From Bradyrhizobium acaciae (GTDB taxonomy: Bacteria; Pseudomonadota; Alphaproteobacteria; Rhizobiales; Xanthobacteraceae), in assembly GCF_020889785.1 (NCBI RefSeq), contig NZ_JACMYK010000002.1, positions 62,001-126,000 on the forward strand: a stretch of 64,000 nucleotides of DNA. Reading direction: 5' to 3'. Position numbers and translations under genes: made by a program. Shown in pieces: positions 46,785-56,600 of the stretch. Positions within the stretch are counted from its first letter, which is position 1. Every line of letters begins with the position of its first letter. The notes under the pieces are model-generated. The model ran no database searches. It was not told the DNA's origin and saw only the letters and a program-made list of their open reading frames with translations.

Positions 46785-47792
46785 TCAGAACGGGCTGATC
46801 GAGAAATAACGCAGCCACAGATCGGTGAAGCGGCCTTTTTCCCAGATCCGGAACAACGCCCAGTTCAACGACTGCCGGAGCAGGTCGTTGCCCTTGCGCA
46901 CCGCGATGCCGACGCCCTCGCCGAAATAGCGGCTCTCGACGAAGGGGCCGCCCGAAAACGCGCAGCATTCGGCGGAATCGGTACCGTTGATCCAGAACGC
47001 GAGCGAGATCGCATCGCCGAAGATGAAGTCGACCTCGCCGCGGCGCAGCGCCACGCGCAGCGCGTCGTTATCCGGATAGGAATGGATCTCGGCGTCGGTG
47101 AACATCGCCTTGAGGTAGGCCTCGTGCGAGGTGCCGGCGATGACGCCGACCTTCTTGCCCTCGAGATACTCGGGACGGATTTCCGGCATCACATTGTCAC
47201 GGCGCGACACGAAGCGCGCCGGCGCACGGTAATAGGGATCGGTGAAGTCGACCTTGGCGCGCAGCTGCGGCGTCACCGCCATCGAGGCGATGATGGCATC
47301 ACCGCGGTTGGTGGCGAGCGCATCGATCAGGGTCTCGAAGCGCCGCATCTGGATGGTGCAGGTGACCTTGATCTCGTCGCAGAGCGCACGCGCCAGGTCG
47401 ACGTTGAAGCCGGCCGGATTGCCGTCCGGACCGGTGAAGTTGAACGGCGGATAATCGGTCTCGGTCAGGAAGCGAATCACGGTGAGGCGCGACAGGTCGG
47501 GCCGGTCCGGGCGCCGCCGCGGATCCCAGAAGCCGGGCACCGCCTGGGGCGCTGCTTCGGCCGCGGCCTTGGGCGGCAGGGTCGTGGCCGGCGGAGCGGG
47601 CGCCGCTTGTGCAGGGGCCGCCTTGGTGGAGGGGGCCGGAGCCGGAGCGTTCTTCGCAGCCGGGGCCTGTGCCGGCGGCGTCTGCGCAACCGCGGGCCCC
47701 GCCATGACAAGCACGACGGCCGCCATCATTCCCGCAGCCAGGCGAAACTGGCGCGAGCGGACGGCAAAGGGCTGGGCAGACAAATTTGGCAT
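46785..47792 (-). CDS. Extracellular solute-binding protein with Pro/Ala-rich linker
   Basis: 335 residues. A signal peptide (RLAAGMMAAVVLVMAGPAVAQ) leads to an Ala/Pro-rich linker of about 55 residues, then a type II binding domain (bacterial extracellular solute-binding, family 3): IRFLTETDYPPFNFTGPDG, FNVDLARALCDEIKV, NRGDAIIASMAVTPQLRAKVDFTDPYY and GKKVGVIAGTSHEAYLK. No transporter genes adjoin. The ATG at 47792 places the signal near the N-terminus; in-frame starts at 47831 and 47870 are alternatives without better support. Confidence 0.85.
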   Translation of the reverse strand: MPNLSAQPFAVRSRQFRLAAGMMAAVVLVMAGPAVAQTPPAQAPAAKNAPAPAPSTKAAPAQAAPAPPATTLPPKAAAEAAPQAVPGFWDPRRRPDRPDLSRLTVIRFLTETDYPPFNFTGPDGNPAGFNVDLARALCDEIKVTCTIQMRRFETLIDALATNRGDAIIASMAVTPQLRAKVDFTDPYYRAPARFVSRRDNVMPEIRPEYLEGKKVGVIAGTSHEAYLKAMFTDAEIHSYPDNDALRVALRRGEVDFIFGDAISLAFWINGTDSAECCAFSGGPFVESRYFGEGVGIAVRKGNDLLRQSLNWALFRIWEKGRFTDLWLRYFSISPF

Positions 47793-47883
47793 AACCGGCA
47801 ATTTCAGGAAATTGAACGGCTTATAGACCATCCGGCGCCTGATGCGAGCGCCGATTGGGCTATTTCTCAATCGGAAATAGCGA

Positions 47884-48474
47884 TCAGAGATACCGTTTGA
47901 GATCGGCCGCGGCCTCTTCCGGCGTCCGTTTCAGATTGAACGGCGCGACGAAATGGCCGTCACGGTCCATCAAATAGATCAGCGCGGTGTGATCCATCGT
48001 GTAGTCGCCATCCTTCAGCGGCACCTTCTTGGCGTAGACGCGATAGCTCGACAGCACCTTGGCGATCGCGGCGGGATCGCCGGTCAGGCCCTTGAGGTGC
48101 GGATCGAAGCTCGAAAGGTAGTCCTTCATCGCCGTAGCGGTGTCGCGTTCCGGATCGACCGAGACGAAATAGGCATTCACGCGGTCGGCATCCTTGCCCA
48201 TCGCCTTCAGGACCTCGGAAATCTCGAACAGCGAGGTCGGGCAGATGTCCGGGCAATGGGTAAAGCCGAAGAAGATCAGCGTCGGCTTGCCCTGAAGGTT
48301 CTTGTCGGTGACGGTCTGGCCGACCTGGTCGGTCAGCTGGAACGGGCCGCCGATCGCGGCCGGCGCAGCGACGGTGCGCAAGCCGCCGACCGCCCACAGC
48401 ATGAGGAACAGGCCGACCGCCAGGCTGCCCGCGAAGGCAGCGAAGATCACCAATGGGCGCGTGGTCCGGGGCAT
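47884..48474 (-). CDS. SCO1/SenC family copper-binding protein
   Basis: 196 residues. One N-terminal membrane anchor (about residues 8-31), then a thioredoxin-fold domain with THCPDICPTSL (C74 and C78) and the copper-ligand histidine in YTMDHTALIYL. SCO proteins deliver copper to the CuA site of cytochrome c oxidase, on the periplasmic side. The gene follows a small membrane protein gene by 18 bases. Confidence 0.94.
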   Translation of the reverse strand: MPRTTRPLVIFAAFAGSLAVGLFLMLWAVGGLRTVAAPAAIGGPFQLTDQVGQTVTDKNLQGKPTLIFFGFTHCPDICPTSLFEISEVLKAMGKDADRVNAYFVSVDPERDTATAMKDYLSSFDPHLKGLTGDPAAIAKVLSSYRVYAKKVPLKDGDYTMDHTALIYLMDRDGHFVAPFNLKRTPEEAAADLKRYL

Positions 48475-48492
48475 GATGCGAGGGCGTCCTTG

Positions 48493-48681
48493 TCAGAAGC
48501 AGGCGGAGATGCCGGCCGTGATCATTTCGAAAAACACCGCGGTCCCGTAGTGGAACCAGAGCGCGGCAGCGGCAAGCAGGGCCAATCCGCCGATGCCGGC
48601 GGCGCCCCACAGGATCGCAGACGCCACCCGGCCCTGCGGAGCCGTCATGAGCTCGGATCGGGTGGAGATCGGCTGAACCAT
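48493..48681 (-). CDS. Small membrane protein upstream of SCO gene
   Basis: 62 residues with one membrane helix (ILWGAAGIGGLALLAAAALWF) and a C-terminus FHYGTAVFFEMITAGISACF. I recall such proteins beside SCO genes in this group, but no function is assigned. It could be part of a cytochrome oxidase assembly unit. An ATG at 48648 (MTAPQGRV) is an alternative start; neither has a clear ribosome site. Confidence 0.65.
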   Translation of the reverse strand: MVQPISTRSELMTAPQGRVASAILWGAAGIGGLALLAAAALWFHYGTAVFFEMITAGISACF

Positions 48682-48830
48682 TGGGTTGAGATAGGCCGGG
48701 TTCCGGCAGGCAGCAAGCGCAATGGCGGTCGCAGGCCGTCAAATGATAGCGAGGCGGTTTCCGGTGCTTGCCCCGCCATGCCGGGGTTGCCGGCCATGAC
48801 GCGAGAGGACGCCAAACCGCGACCGGCAGA

Positions 48831-49295
48831 TCAATGCACGGGCTTCGCCGAGGCCTGGGCGTTGAGATAACACGGCTTGTACAGCGCCTGCAGTTGCTTG
48901 CCCTGCAGGAAGATCATGCGCCGGGTCAGGCCACCGCGATCCGTGATCCATTTGCGAACCGCCGGCGGGTACATCAGGTACAGCATATGGGTGGCTTCGG
49001 GATTGGGGACCGGGCGGCCGTTGTCGCCGTAGTCCCAGGCCGCATGGAAGCCGAGACTGGCGTGTGACGTCACACAGATCCGGTCGTGAGGAACCTTGCC
49101 GAGCACGATGGTGCAGGCAGAGGCGCACAGCCCGTCGATGATCACGGTTTCGCCCGACGTGCGCAGGTCTTGATACCTGTCGACATAGACGCCGATCTTG
49201 CCGCCGCGATCGTCGGCGATCCTGACCACTGCGTGAGACGCCCCCATTCCCGCCAGCAGGAGAACCGCAGCGAGCAACCCCGTCATCAACTTCAT
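48831..49295 (-). CDS. Secreted CASAC-motif protein (ClpP-like fold suspected)
   Basis: 154 residues. A signal peptide (about 1-22, LLAAVLLLAGMGASHA) is followed by GGKIGVYVDRYQDLR, IIDGLCASACTIVLG with S59, and SLGFHAAWD with H84. The CASAC serine followed about 25 residues later by LGxH is the same layout as in the membrane protein at 21270-22121, suggesting a periplasmic member of a ClpP-like family. It ends with four or five scattered cysteines and basic residues. The substrate is unknown. Confidence 0.7.
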   Translation of the reverse strand: MKLMTGLLAAVLLLAGMGASHAVVRIADDRGGKIGVYVDRYQDLRTSGETVIIDGLCASACTIVLGKVPHDRICVTSHASLGFHAAWDYGDNGRPVPNPEATHMLYLMYPPAVRKWITDRGGLTRRMIFLQGKQLQALYKPCYLNAQASAKPVH

Positions 49296-49571
49296 TTTGG
49301 CCAGCCCCAGTCGAAACCGAATCTGTTTGGTCTGTGATGCAAGACAATCGTGAGCGTGTTGCGGCCGCGGAATTTTGTCCAGACGAGTGAAGCCGGTCAA
49401 AACAAATTCAAATCGGGTGTTGCGCCCACGCTGCAGTGGAGCGTGGAAAAGGTCCCAAACTGGAACAACTTGCCGCAACGACTTGGTGCCTCGCCGCCAC
49501 AGGCAAGGTCCAATTGGCGTTGACCGCGCGCAACGACGCGGTCTTGAATTCCGGCGGACGGGGGAATCAGA

Positions 49572-51230
49572 ATGGCTGACGACGCAGATGTGATCGTGAT
49601 TGGCGCCGGGCTTGCCGGTCTGGTCGCCGCAACCGAGATCGCCGACGCGGGCAAGCGCGTCATCGTGCTCGACCAGGAAGGGGAACAGAGCATCGGCGGC
49701 CAGGCCTTCTGGTCGTTCGGGGGATTGTTCCTGGTCGATTCGCCGGAACAGCGCCGGCTCGGCATCAAGGATTCGGTCGAGCTCGCGCTGCAGGACTGGA
49801 TGGGCACCGCCGGTTTCGATCGCGAGGAGGATCACTGGCCGCGCAAATGGGCCGAGGCCTATGTCGCGTTCGCGGCGGGGGAGAAACGCGACTGGCTGCG
49901 CGCGATGGGCCATCGCATCTTCCCGGTGGTCGGCTGGGCCGAGCGCGGCGGTTACGACGCCATGGGCCACGGCAATTCGGTGCCGCGCTTCCACGTCACT
50001 TGGGGCACCGGCCCCGGCATCGTCGAGCCGTTCGAACGGCGCGCGCGCGAGGCTGCCAGGGGCGGACATCTGCTATTCAAGTTCCGCCATCGCGTCGATG
50101 CGCTCAGCGTCACCAACGGCGCGGTCGATGGCGTGAGCGGCGCGATCCTGGAATCGACTTCGGTCGAGCGCGGCAAGAGTTCATCGCGCAACGTCGTCGG
50201 TGATTTCAGCTTGCGTGCGCCGGCGGTGATCGTCGCCTCCGGCGGCATCGGCGGCAATCATGATCTGGTGCGGCAGAACTGGCCGCAGCGGCTCGGCGCA
50301 CCGCCAAAGTTCATGATCTCCGGCGTGCCCGAACATGTCGACGGCCGCATGATCGGGATCACGGAGCAAGCGGGCGGCCGGCTGATCAACCGCGACCGCA
50401 TGTGGCACTATGTCGAGGGCATCCAGAACTGGAACCCGATCTGGCCGCGTCATGGCATCCGTATTCTTCCGGGACCATCGTCGATGTGGTTCGACGCCAC
50501 AGGCAAGCGGCTGCCGGCGCCGCTGTTCCCGGGCTCCGACACGCTCGGGCAACTGCATTACATCATGGGCACGGGCTACGATTATTCGTGGTTCATCCTG
50601 ACCCAGAGCATCATCAAGAAGGAGTTCGCGCTGTCGGGCTCCGAGCAGAACCCGGATCTCACCGGCAAGAGCTGGCGCATGACGATCAAGCGCGCCACCA
50701 ACAAGGGGGCGCCGGCGCCGGTGGAGGCGTTCAAGCAGCACGGCGCCGACTTCATCGTGCGCGACAATCTCGCCGACCTCGTCAGCGCCATGAACAAGCT
50801 CGCCGGCAATGACCTGTTGCAGCTCGACGCCATCAAGACGCAGATCGAGGCGCGTGACCGCGAGATCACCAATCCCTATGTCAAGGATGCGCAGGTGATG
50901 AACCTGCACAATGCGCGGCGCTATATCGGCGACAGGCTGATCCGGACCGCGAAGCCGCATCGGATTCTCGATCCCGAGCATGGCCCGCTGATCGCGGTGA
51001 AGCTCAACATCTTGACCCGCAAGACGCTCGGCGGCTTCGAGACCGACCTCGATTCGCGCGTGTTCGGCAGCGATCAGCAGATCATTCGCGGACTCTACGC
51101 CGCCGGTGAAGCCGCCGGCTTCGGCGGCGGCGGCGTGCACGGCTATCGCTCGCTGGAGGGAACATTCCTCGGCGGCTGCCTGTTCTCGGGCCGCAACGCC
51201 GGGCGCGCGGCGGCAAAGGCGGTGAATTAA
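49572..51230 (+). CDS. FAD-binding dehydrogenase (3-ketosteroid dehydrogenase-like family)
   Basis: 552 residues. The FAD-binding Rossmann motif is VIVIGAGLAGLVAATEIADAG at the N-terminus, with GGQAFWSFGGLF after it; IVASGGIGGNHDLV and the C-terminal LYAAGEAAGFGGGGVHGYR plus LEGTFLGGCLFSGRNAG close the FAD site. The family includes fumarate reductase and ketosteroid dehydrogenase flavoproteins; the substrate is not identifiable. An intrinsic-type hairpin lies at 51509-51541 downstream. Confidence 0.9.
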   Translation: MADDADVIVIGAGLAGLVAATEIADAGKRVIVLDQEGEQSIGGQAFWSFGGLFLVDSPEQRRLGIKDSVELALQDWMGTAGFDREEDHWPRKWAEAYVAFAAGEKRDWLRAMGHRIFPVVGWAERGGYDAMGHGNSVPRFHVTWGTGPGIVEPFERRAREAARGGHLLFKFRHRVDALSVTNGAVDGVSGAILESTSVERGKSSSRNVVGDFSLRAPAVIVASGGIGGNHDLVRQNWPQRLGAPPKFMISGVPEHVDGRMIGITEQAGGRLINRDRMWHYVEGIQNWNPIWPRHGIRILPGPSSMWFDATGKRLPAPLFPGSDTLGQLHYIMGTGYDYSWFILTQSIIKKEFALSGSEQNPDLTGKSWRMTIKRATNKGAPAPVEAFKQHGADFIVRDNLADLVSAMNKLAGNDLLQLDAIKTQIEARDREITNPYVKDAQVMNLHNARRYIGDRLIRTAKPHRILDPEHGPLIAVKLNILTRKTLGGFETDLDSRVFGSDQQIIRGLYAAGEAAGFGGGGVHGYRSLEGTFLGGCLFSGRNAGRAAAKAVN

Positions 51231-51270
51231 GGCGGGATGAGTTTTGACTGAATCGGCTTGGCGGCCTCTG

Positions 51271-51423
51271 TTCACCTCTCCCCACCGGGGAGAGGTCGGA
51301 TTGCGCCTGGCGATGCGAAGCATCGTCCAGAGCGATCCGGGTGAGGGCTCTTGCCCTCTCGATGGACCGTAACCCCTCACCCGATTTGCTGCGCAAATCG
51401 ACCTCTCCCAAGGGAGAGGTGAA
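51271..51423. repeat. Dispersed GC-rich inverted repeat, family B
   Basis: Begins TTCACCTCTCCCCACCGGGG and ends CCTCTCCCAAGGGAGAGGT GAA. Internal hairpins GATGCGAAGCATC and GATTTGCTGCGCAAATC are also present. It lies downstream of the FAD dehydrogenase and upstream of the terminator. Confidence 0.87.
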
Positions 51424-51508
51424 CTTTCGATACGGTTGTAGCTCGGGCTAATCTTATCATGCCCAAGGCGCGTCCCTCGCCACGGAAGAGACGGCGAAAC
51501 GGACATGG

Positions 51509-51541
51509 AAGAGCCCGCCGGGTTTGGGCCGGCGGGCTCTT
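51509..51541. terminator. Bidirectional terminator hairpin
   Basis: A 13-base perfect stem AAGAGCCCGCCGG / CCGGCGGGCTCTT with loop GTTTGGG. It lies between the convergent FAD dehydrogenase gene and the small secreted protein gene at 51574 and could end both, although the following T tract is short on each side. Confidence 0.75.
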
Positions 51542-51573
51542 GTCATTGAGTCCGGACTTCCTTAGCTAGGCGC

Positions 51574-51936
51574 TCACGCCAGCTTGGTAAAGAGCGTGAG
51601 AATGCCGTTGCTGAGATTGACAGCGACAACCTGTGCCGAGCTCAGTCCCTTCGCCTTCAGCGCGGAAGTCGCCTCCGTGGAGGCGTCGATGGAACCCCGC
51701 AGGCTCTTCAGGTCTTCTTCGCTTGCCTTTGCGATGACAGCCTCGACCCTCGACCGGACCTCAGGCTTGAGTTCCTTGACGTCCACGACTTGTATGCTCC
51801 GGATGACGGTGGATTCCTCGGATTGAGCCTGCGGCGGCTTCGGCTGCGTTCCCTGCGTTTGCGCCCAAACAGGTGTTCCGAGCGAAAGTGCAGCAGCAAC
51901 GATGGATGCCGTCGAGATGCGGATGCGCATGAGCAT
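51574..51936 (-). CDS. Small secreted protein of unknown function
   Basis: 120 residues. A signal peptide (STASIVAAALSLGTPVWAQ) is followed by a mainly helical domain with VDVKELKPEVRSRVEAVIAKASEEDLKSL and ALKAKGLSSAQVVAVNLSNG. No family recognised. The ATGs at 51936 and 51930 are both possible. Confidence 0.65.
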   Translation of the reverse strand: MLMRIRISTASIVAAALSLGTPVWAQTQGTQPKPPQAQSEESTVIRSIQVVDVKELKPEVRSRVEAVIAKASEEDLKSLRGSIDASTEATSALKAKGLSSAQVVAVNLSNGILTLFTKLA

Positions 51937-52288
51937 TCCTTGTGTTGATTGCCCCCAACATCCCGCGACAACGGCCTTTCCTTGCTTTGGGTTCCGGCCG
52001 GAAAGCCGTTCTTCGCAGGGGCGTTGTCAAAATATCGAAAACAACCCCATGCAAAGTAGCCGGCGGTGCCGGCGTTCGACCAGGCAACTTGACAAGTCGG
52101 GCAACTCAGGGATACATTTCTAATATTCAGAAATTGCGTAAATGTCCCGCCGCAGCTTGATCTCATCTTGCGCCAGGCCGTGTACCCATAAGTCCGGCAG
52201 GTGACACGTCCGCTCTGTTCTCATAGCGACCAGGTTCGTCCGCAGCACGATGGGTCACGATAGGCCAACAGCAGACGTGATGGCCGGA
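51937..52288. other. Gene-free stretch with promoter-like and dyad sequences
   Basis: No convincing gene. A TTGACA at 52089-52094 is followed 18 bases later by TACATT, a weak plus-strand promoter-like pair, but no plus-strand gene follows until 53040. Next to it is a perfect dyad ATTTCT-AATATTC-AGAAAT (52116-52134). The part around CGACCAGGCAACTTGACAAG resembles a dispersed intergenic sequence I recall from Bradyrhizobium (unchecked). Confidence 0.5.
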
Positions 52289-52798
52289 TCAGTTCGCTCG
52301 TTTCCAAATTACGTCGACTATATCTCCCGCCGGGGGACGAACGGTCAGCGTCAGCTGGTCTGCCGCAATGGCGACAAAGCGCTTCTGTTCGGTGCCATTC
52401 CAGTTTGGAAAGGAACTGCCTTCGACGTGGATCGCGATGCTGCTATCTGCCTCGTTAGCAGAATACGTTCCGAAGTAGGTTATCGTGCCGTCGGCGGTTT
52501 CCTTGTTTTCCTCGGGTGTGCCCTGCCAGAGGGTATTGCTCGCGTATTTGGCTCGATCCGAGCGCATCACCGTGATGATGTATCGCCCACCCGCATCAAA
52601 GAACGCGATGCCCTTCGGAGCGGCCCCATAACGCTCGATCTTGGTGCCGTCGCCTTTCTTCTGCTCCCACGAGAGCAGCGTCCACGTGCCCACCAATTGA
52701 TCTTTTAGCGATTGTTTCTGACCAAGCGCGTCGATTGTGATCATGAACGATCCAAAAGCCGCAACAGCGCATGCGGCGAAAATTGCTCGCAAAGTCAT
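52289..52798 (-). CDS. Lipocalin-like secreted protein
   Basis: 169 residues. A signal peptide (MTLRAIFAACAVAAFGSF...) leads to DQLVGTWTLLSWEQKKGDG, KGIAFFDAGGRYIITVMRSD and the closing RPPAGDIVDVIWKRAN; this is the lipocalin-like (PF13924-type) pattern. The family binds small hydrophobic ligands or is of unknown role. It is divergent from a second lipocalin-like gene at 53040. Confidence 0.85.
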   Translation of the reverse strand: MTLRAIFAACAVAAFGSFMITIDALGQKQSLKDQLVGTWTLLSWEQKKGDGTKIERYGAAPKGIAFFDAGGRYIITVMRSDRAKYASNTLWQGTPEENKETADGTITYFGTYSANEADSSIAIHVEGSSFPNWNGTEQKRFVAIAADQLTLTVRPPAGDIVDVIWKRAN

Positions 52799-53039
52799 TG
52801 GTCTATTCCAAACGGAGGATCGATAGCATCAGTCGAGCACTCCGGACGTTACCATGCGCGGGCGAGCCGGGTAAGATAAAGGCCGGCATGTCCGCACTGG
52901 AGCCAATACCGAACCTGGCGCCTGCCCGAAGAACTGGGCGTGGCGGGCCGGGAGGCGGTCGTCGCGGGGCTCGCAGGTTTCATTCCCCGTGGTTAGTATG
53001 GCCGTACTCGAAGTCTGTTCCTTCATAGGAGGACAGCAT

Positions 53040-53522
53040 ATGCGTTTCTTCGCCCTCGCTGTTGTCGTGTATTGCTATTTTACGCCTGGATTGGCTTTCG
53101 CGCAGGACACAGCGAGGCAATTGGCCGGCAGTTGGAAGCTGACTTCGTGGACCATTCAGATCATCGGTGGAGACGTCGCCGAACCGTTTGGTCACGATCC
53201 GAAAGGCAGGGCGCTCATCACGCCGGACGGGTACGCGGCATTCGTCATCGCGGCGGCAAATCGCAAGCCGGCGGCAAACGATGCAGAGTCAGCAGCTCTC
53301 CTCAAGACGCTGATGGTTTACACCGGCCCATTCACCATCGAGGACGACAAATTCACGACCAAGGTCGATATATCCTGGAATGAGCTTTTGACCGGGCAGG
53401 ACCAGGTGAGATTTTTCAGGTTGCAGGGCGACAAGCTGACCATACGAACGGCTGAACAAGCCAGTGCCGTTTATCCCGGCAAGACGGTAGTCGGAACCCT
53501 CGCCTGGGAGCGCGAACGCTAA
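53040..53522 (+). CDS. Lipocalin-like secreted protein (second)
   Basis: 160 residues. A signal peptide (MRFFALAVVVYCYFTPGLAFAQ) is followed by RQLAGSWKLTSWTIQIIG, KGRALITPDGYAAFVIAA and a long run of beta-like segments ending YPGKTVVGTLAWERER. AGGAGG lies 8 bases before the ATG at 53040; the in-frame start at 52989 is less likely. Together with the gene at 52289-52798 it forms a divergent pair of paralogues. Confidence 0.85.
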   Translation: MRFFALAVVVYCYFTPGLAFAQDTARQLAGSWKLTSWTIQIIGGDVAEPFGHDPKGRALITPDGYAAFVIAAANRKPAANDAESAALLKTLMVYTGPFTIEDDKFTTKVDISWNELLTGQDQVRFFRLQGDKLTIRTAEQASAVYPGKTVVGTLAWERER

Positions 53523-53665
53523 GACCGGCCGGGCCAGTGTTCGACGTTCTTGCACGCCGAAGCGCTGTGACGTCAGCTTGCCCCCGACACCGGACTTTCG
53601 ATAGCAAGCGCGGCGTTTCGGAAAAGGGCCCAGAACCGGAGATCGCTGGTTACCCGACAGCGCAG

Positions 53666-56600
53666 TCACTCAAGCGTGTCCAGCAACGCCTTGGTCTTCT
53701 GAAGATCGGGCGTGTCGAAGCCTTGAGTGAACAATTCATATACGGGTGCAAGCCGTTCACACGCAGCTTGCCGCTCGCCGCGGTCCCGCAACAGTTGCGC
53801 GATGTTGGTCGCAGCACGCAACTCCCATGATCTCGCCTGCTGTAGACGCGCAATCGCGAGCGCCTGCTCGAAGAGTGCCTGGGCAGCAGCCTGATCCGCG
53901 TCGGGCAATGCCAGGGTGAGTTCGCCTTTAATTCGATAGAGTTCAGCCTCACACCAACGTTCGTCTGTGCTCTGCGCCATAGCGAGCGCGTTGTCGATCG
54001 CGTCGAGCGCGTGCTGGTGCCGTCCGAGCCGGGCATAAGCCGCGGCCAGGTAGGACATCGCAAAGGGAACATAGATGGTTGCGCCCGTCGCGCGATAATC
54101 ATCGAGCGCCGAGGTCAGCATTTCGACCGCCTTCGACGGGCGACCGGCAAGCGTAAGCAAGCATCCTTCCCAAATTCTGCCGTTCGCGCTCCAATATGAA
54201 GATCCTTTGCTCTCGGCCAGCGCGACCAACTCGGCGGCGCTGAGGCGGGCCTCGTCAACATCTCCGCAGAGGATCAGAGTCGCGGTGGAGTGCGCCAGCG
54301 CGTGCATCAGCGTCGCCGCCTGATCGATCTCCCGCGCGCATGCAAACGAGCGGAGGGCATCGCCGCGTGCGGCGTCGGGATATCCAAGCAGCCAAAGCGT
54401 CCGCGATCGCCATTCCAGGATCGCAACCCGGGCATCCGTGCCGAAATGGGCTGCAAGCCCACCGTGCTCAGCCGCGTTGTACATCTCGAGGGCGCTATCG
54501 AGATGCTCCTTCGCCTCCACCGGGCTGCCGACCGACATCAATGTCATCCCCATCATGCGACGGGCGAGCAGGATCGGCCCGCTGCTGGCTTGCCTTGCTG
54601 CGAGCTGCCAGAACTGAGTAGCGAGTTCACGCGCCGCGTCGCCGTTGAATCCCGCGACATTGAGAACCCAGAAGCCATAGATCACCGAGAACAGCAGCAA
54701 CGGGTCTTCGGGTGGCTCCCCAATCGCTTCCGCTTGTTCTATCAGGGCGCGGGCACGCTCCGCCGCGGTTTTGGTTTCCGCCGCGCCGTAACCTTTGGTG
54801 TGCATGAGCACGGTGACGAGTTCGACCTGAAGAGCAATCTGTTCACGGCGAAGCGCTGCGGTCGCCGGCAACGTCGCGATCTGGCCAAGCGCCCGCCGCA
54901 AGTGAACTTCGGCTTCAGCCAACGCCGATCGTGCGCGGGAACGACGGCCGGCCTCGCCCCACAAGGCTGCGGCTTTTTCGATCGCGCCGGCCTCCGTGTA
55001 ATGGTGCGCCAGAACTTCAGGCGGCGTCGAAACGGAATTCGGCGGGTCCTGCTCGAGAACATCGGCGATGCGTGAGTGGAGCGTCCGGCGCGTGCCGCGC
55101 AACAGCGTGCCGTAGGCAGCATCGCGCACCAGCGCGTGCTTGAACAAATAGTCTGTTTGCGGTGGATCTCCCTGCCGGAACAACAAGCCGGCCTGAACGA
55201 GACCATCGAGTGCCGAGATCAGCTCCGTCTCGGACTTCGGCGCCACCGCCGCCAGCAGGGCATGCGAGAACCCCCGTCCGATGGCCGATCCGATCTGCGC
55301 CACCTCTTTGGCAGGACCGAGCCGGTCGAGCCGCGCCATCAGCGAGGCGTGCAAGCTTGCCGGCACCGCCAAGACGGAAGAAGGAACCACGCCGACCGTG
55401 CGCCGGGCCGCACCCTCGCTCTCGGCCTCCAAAACCGCCTTCGTCATCTCCTCCACGAACAGGGGAATCCCGTCGGTGCGTCCGACGATCTCCGCCAGCA
55501 CGTCGGCTGGCAGCGTCTTGTTCCCGACCAGCCGTGCGATGATGGTGGCGGCGTCACTGTCGCCAAGCCGGTTGAGCGTCAGGCTCGTTACATGCGACTG
55601 GCCCACCCAGGGCGCATTGAACTCGGGGCGGAATGTGACGATCAGGAGGACCGGAAGGGTTGTGATCCGGTCCACCATCCGGCCGATCGCTTCCAGGCTC
55701 GTGGGGTCAGCCCAATGGGCGTCCTCAAAGATCATCAGCACCGGCTGCCGTCTGGCCAATTCAGCAATTTGTAAGGTCAGCGCTTGAAGCGTTTTTTCCC
55801 TGCGCTGCTCCGGGGCTGAGTCGAGCGCCGGGTAGCGCCCGTCGTTGGGCAGCGACAACATCTCAGCCAAAAGTGCGGCATCCTGAGGTGAGGTTGAGGA
55901 CTGTGCGAGCATCGCATCAAACTTGTCGAGCTTTGCTAGCGGCTTGTCGTTGTGCCCCAGTCCGGCGGCGCGCTCCATCTGGCCAATAAGCGGATACAAT
56001 GCGCTCTCAGTGTGTTGCGGCGAGCAGAAGTAGCGCAAACGTGTAGGCGGTCCGTTAGCCAGGTGCTCGAGCAGCGCAGCCGTCAATCGTGACTTGCCGA
56101 TGCCAGGTTCGCCGGAGAGCAGGACCACGTGTCCCAGACCGGATTCGGCCCTCGACCAGCGCCGTAGCAGCAAGTCGAATTCCTCTTCCCGCCCGACAAG
56201 GTCGGTCAGGCCGCTCGCATGCATTGCTTCAAAACGGCCTTCCACTGCAGCCAGTCGCAATGCCGCCCAGGCTGGTGTCGGACCCGAGATGCCCTTAAGT
56301 TTCTGCGGCCCGAGGTCCTCAAGCTCGAACAGGCTGCCTACGAGCCTGCGGGTGCTATCGGCAAGCACCACTCTGTTCGGCTTTGCAAGGCCTTGCAAGC
56401 GGGCTGCCAAGTTCGGCGTATCCCCGACGATCGCTTGTTCTTGGGAAGGCCCCGATCCGATCAGATCGCCCACCACGACCACTCCCGTCGCAATTCCGAT
56501 CCTCGTCTGGAGAGCGGCGTGGGTTTTCACATTAGTGATCGCGGCGACCAGGGCCAACCCCGCGCGCACGGCCCGCTCGGCGTCGTCCTCGTGGGCCTGA

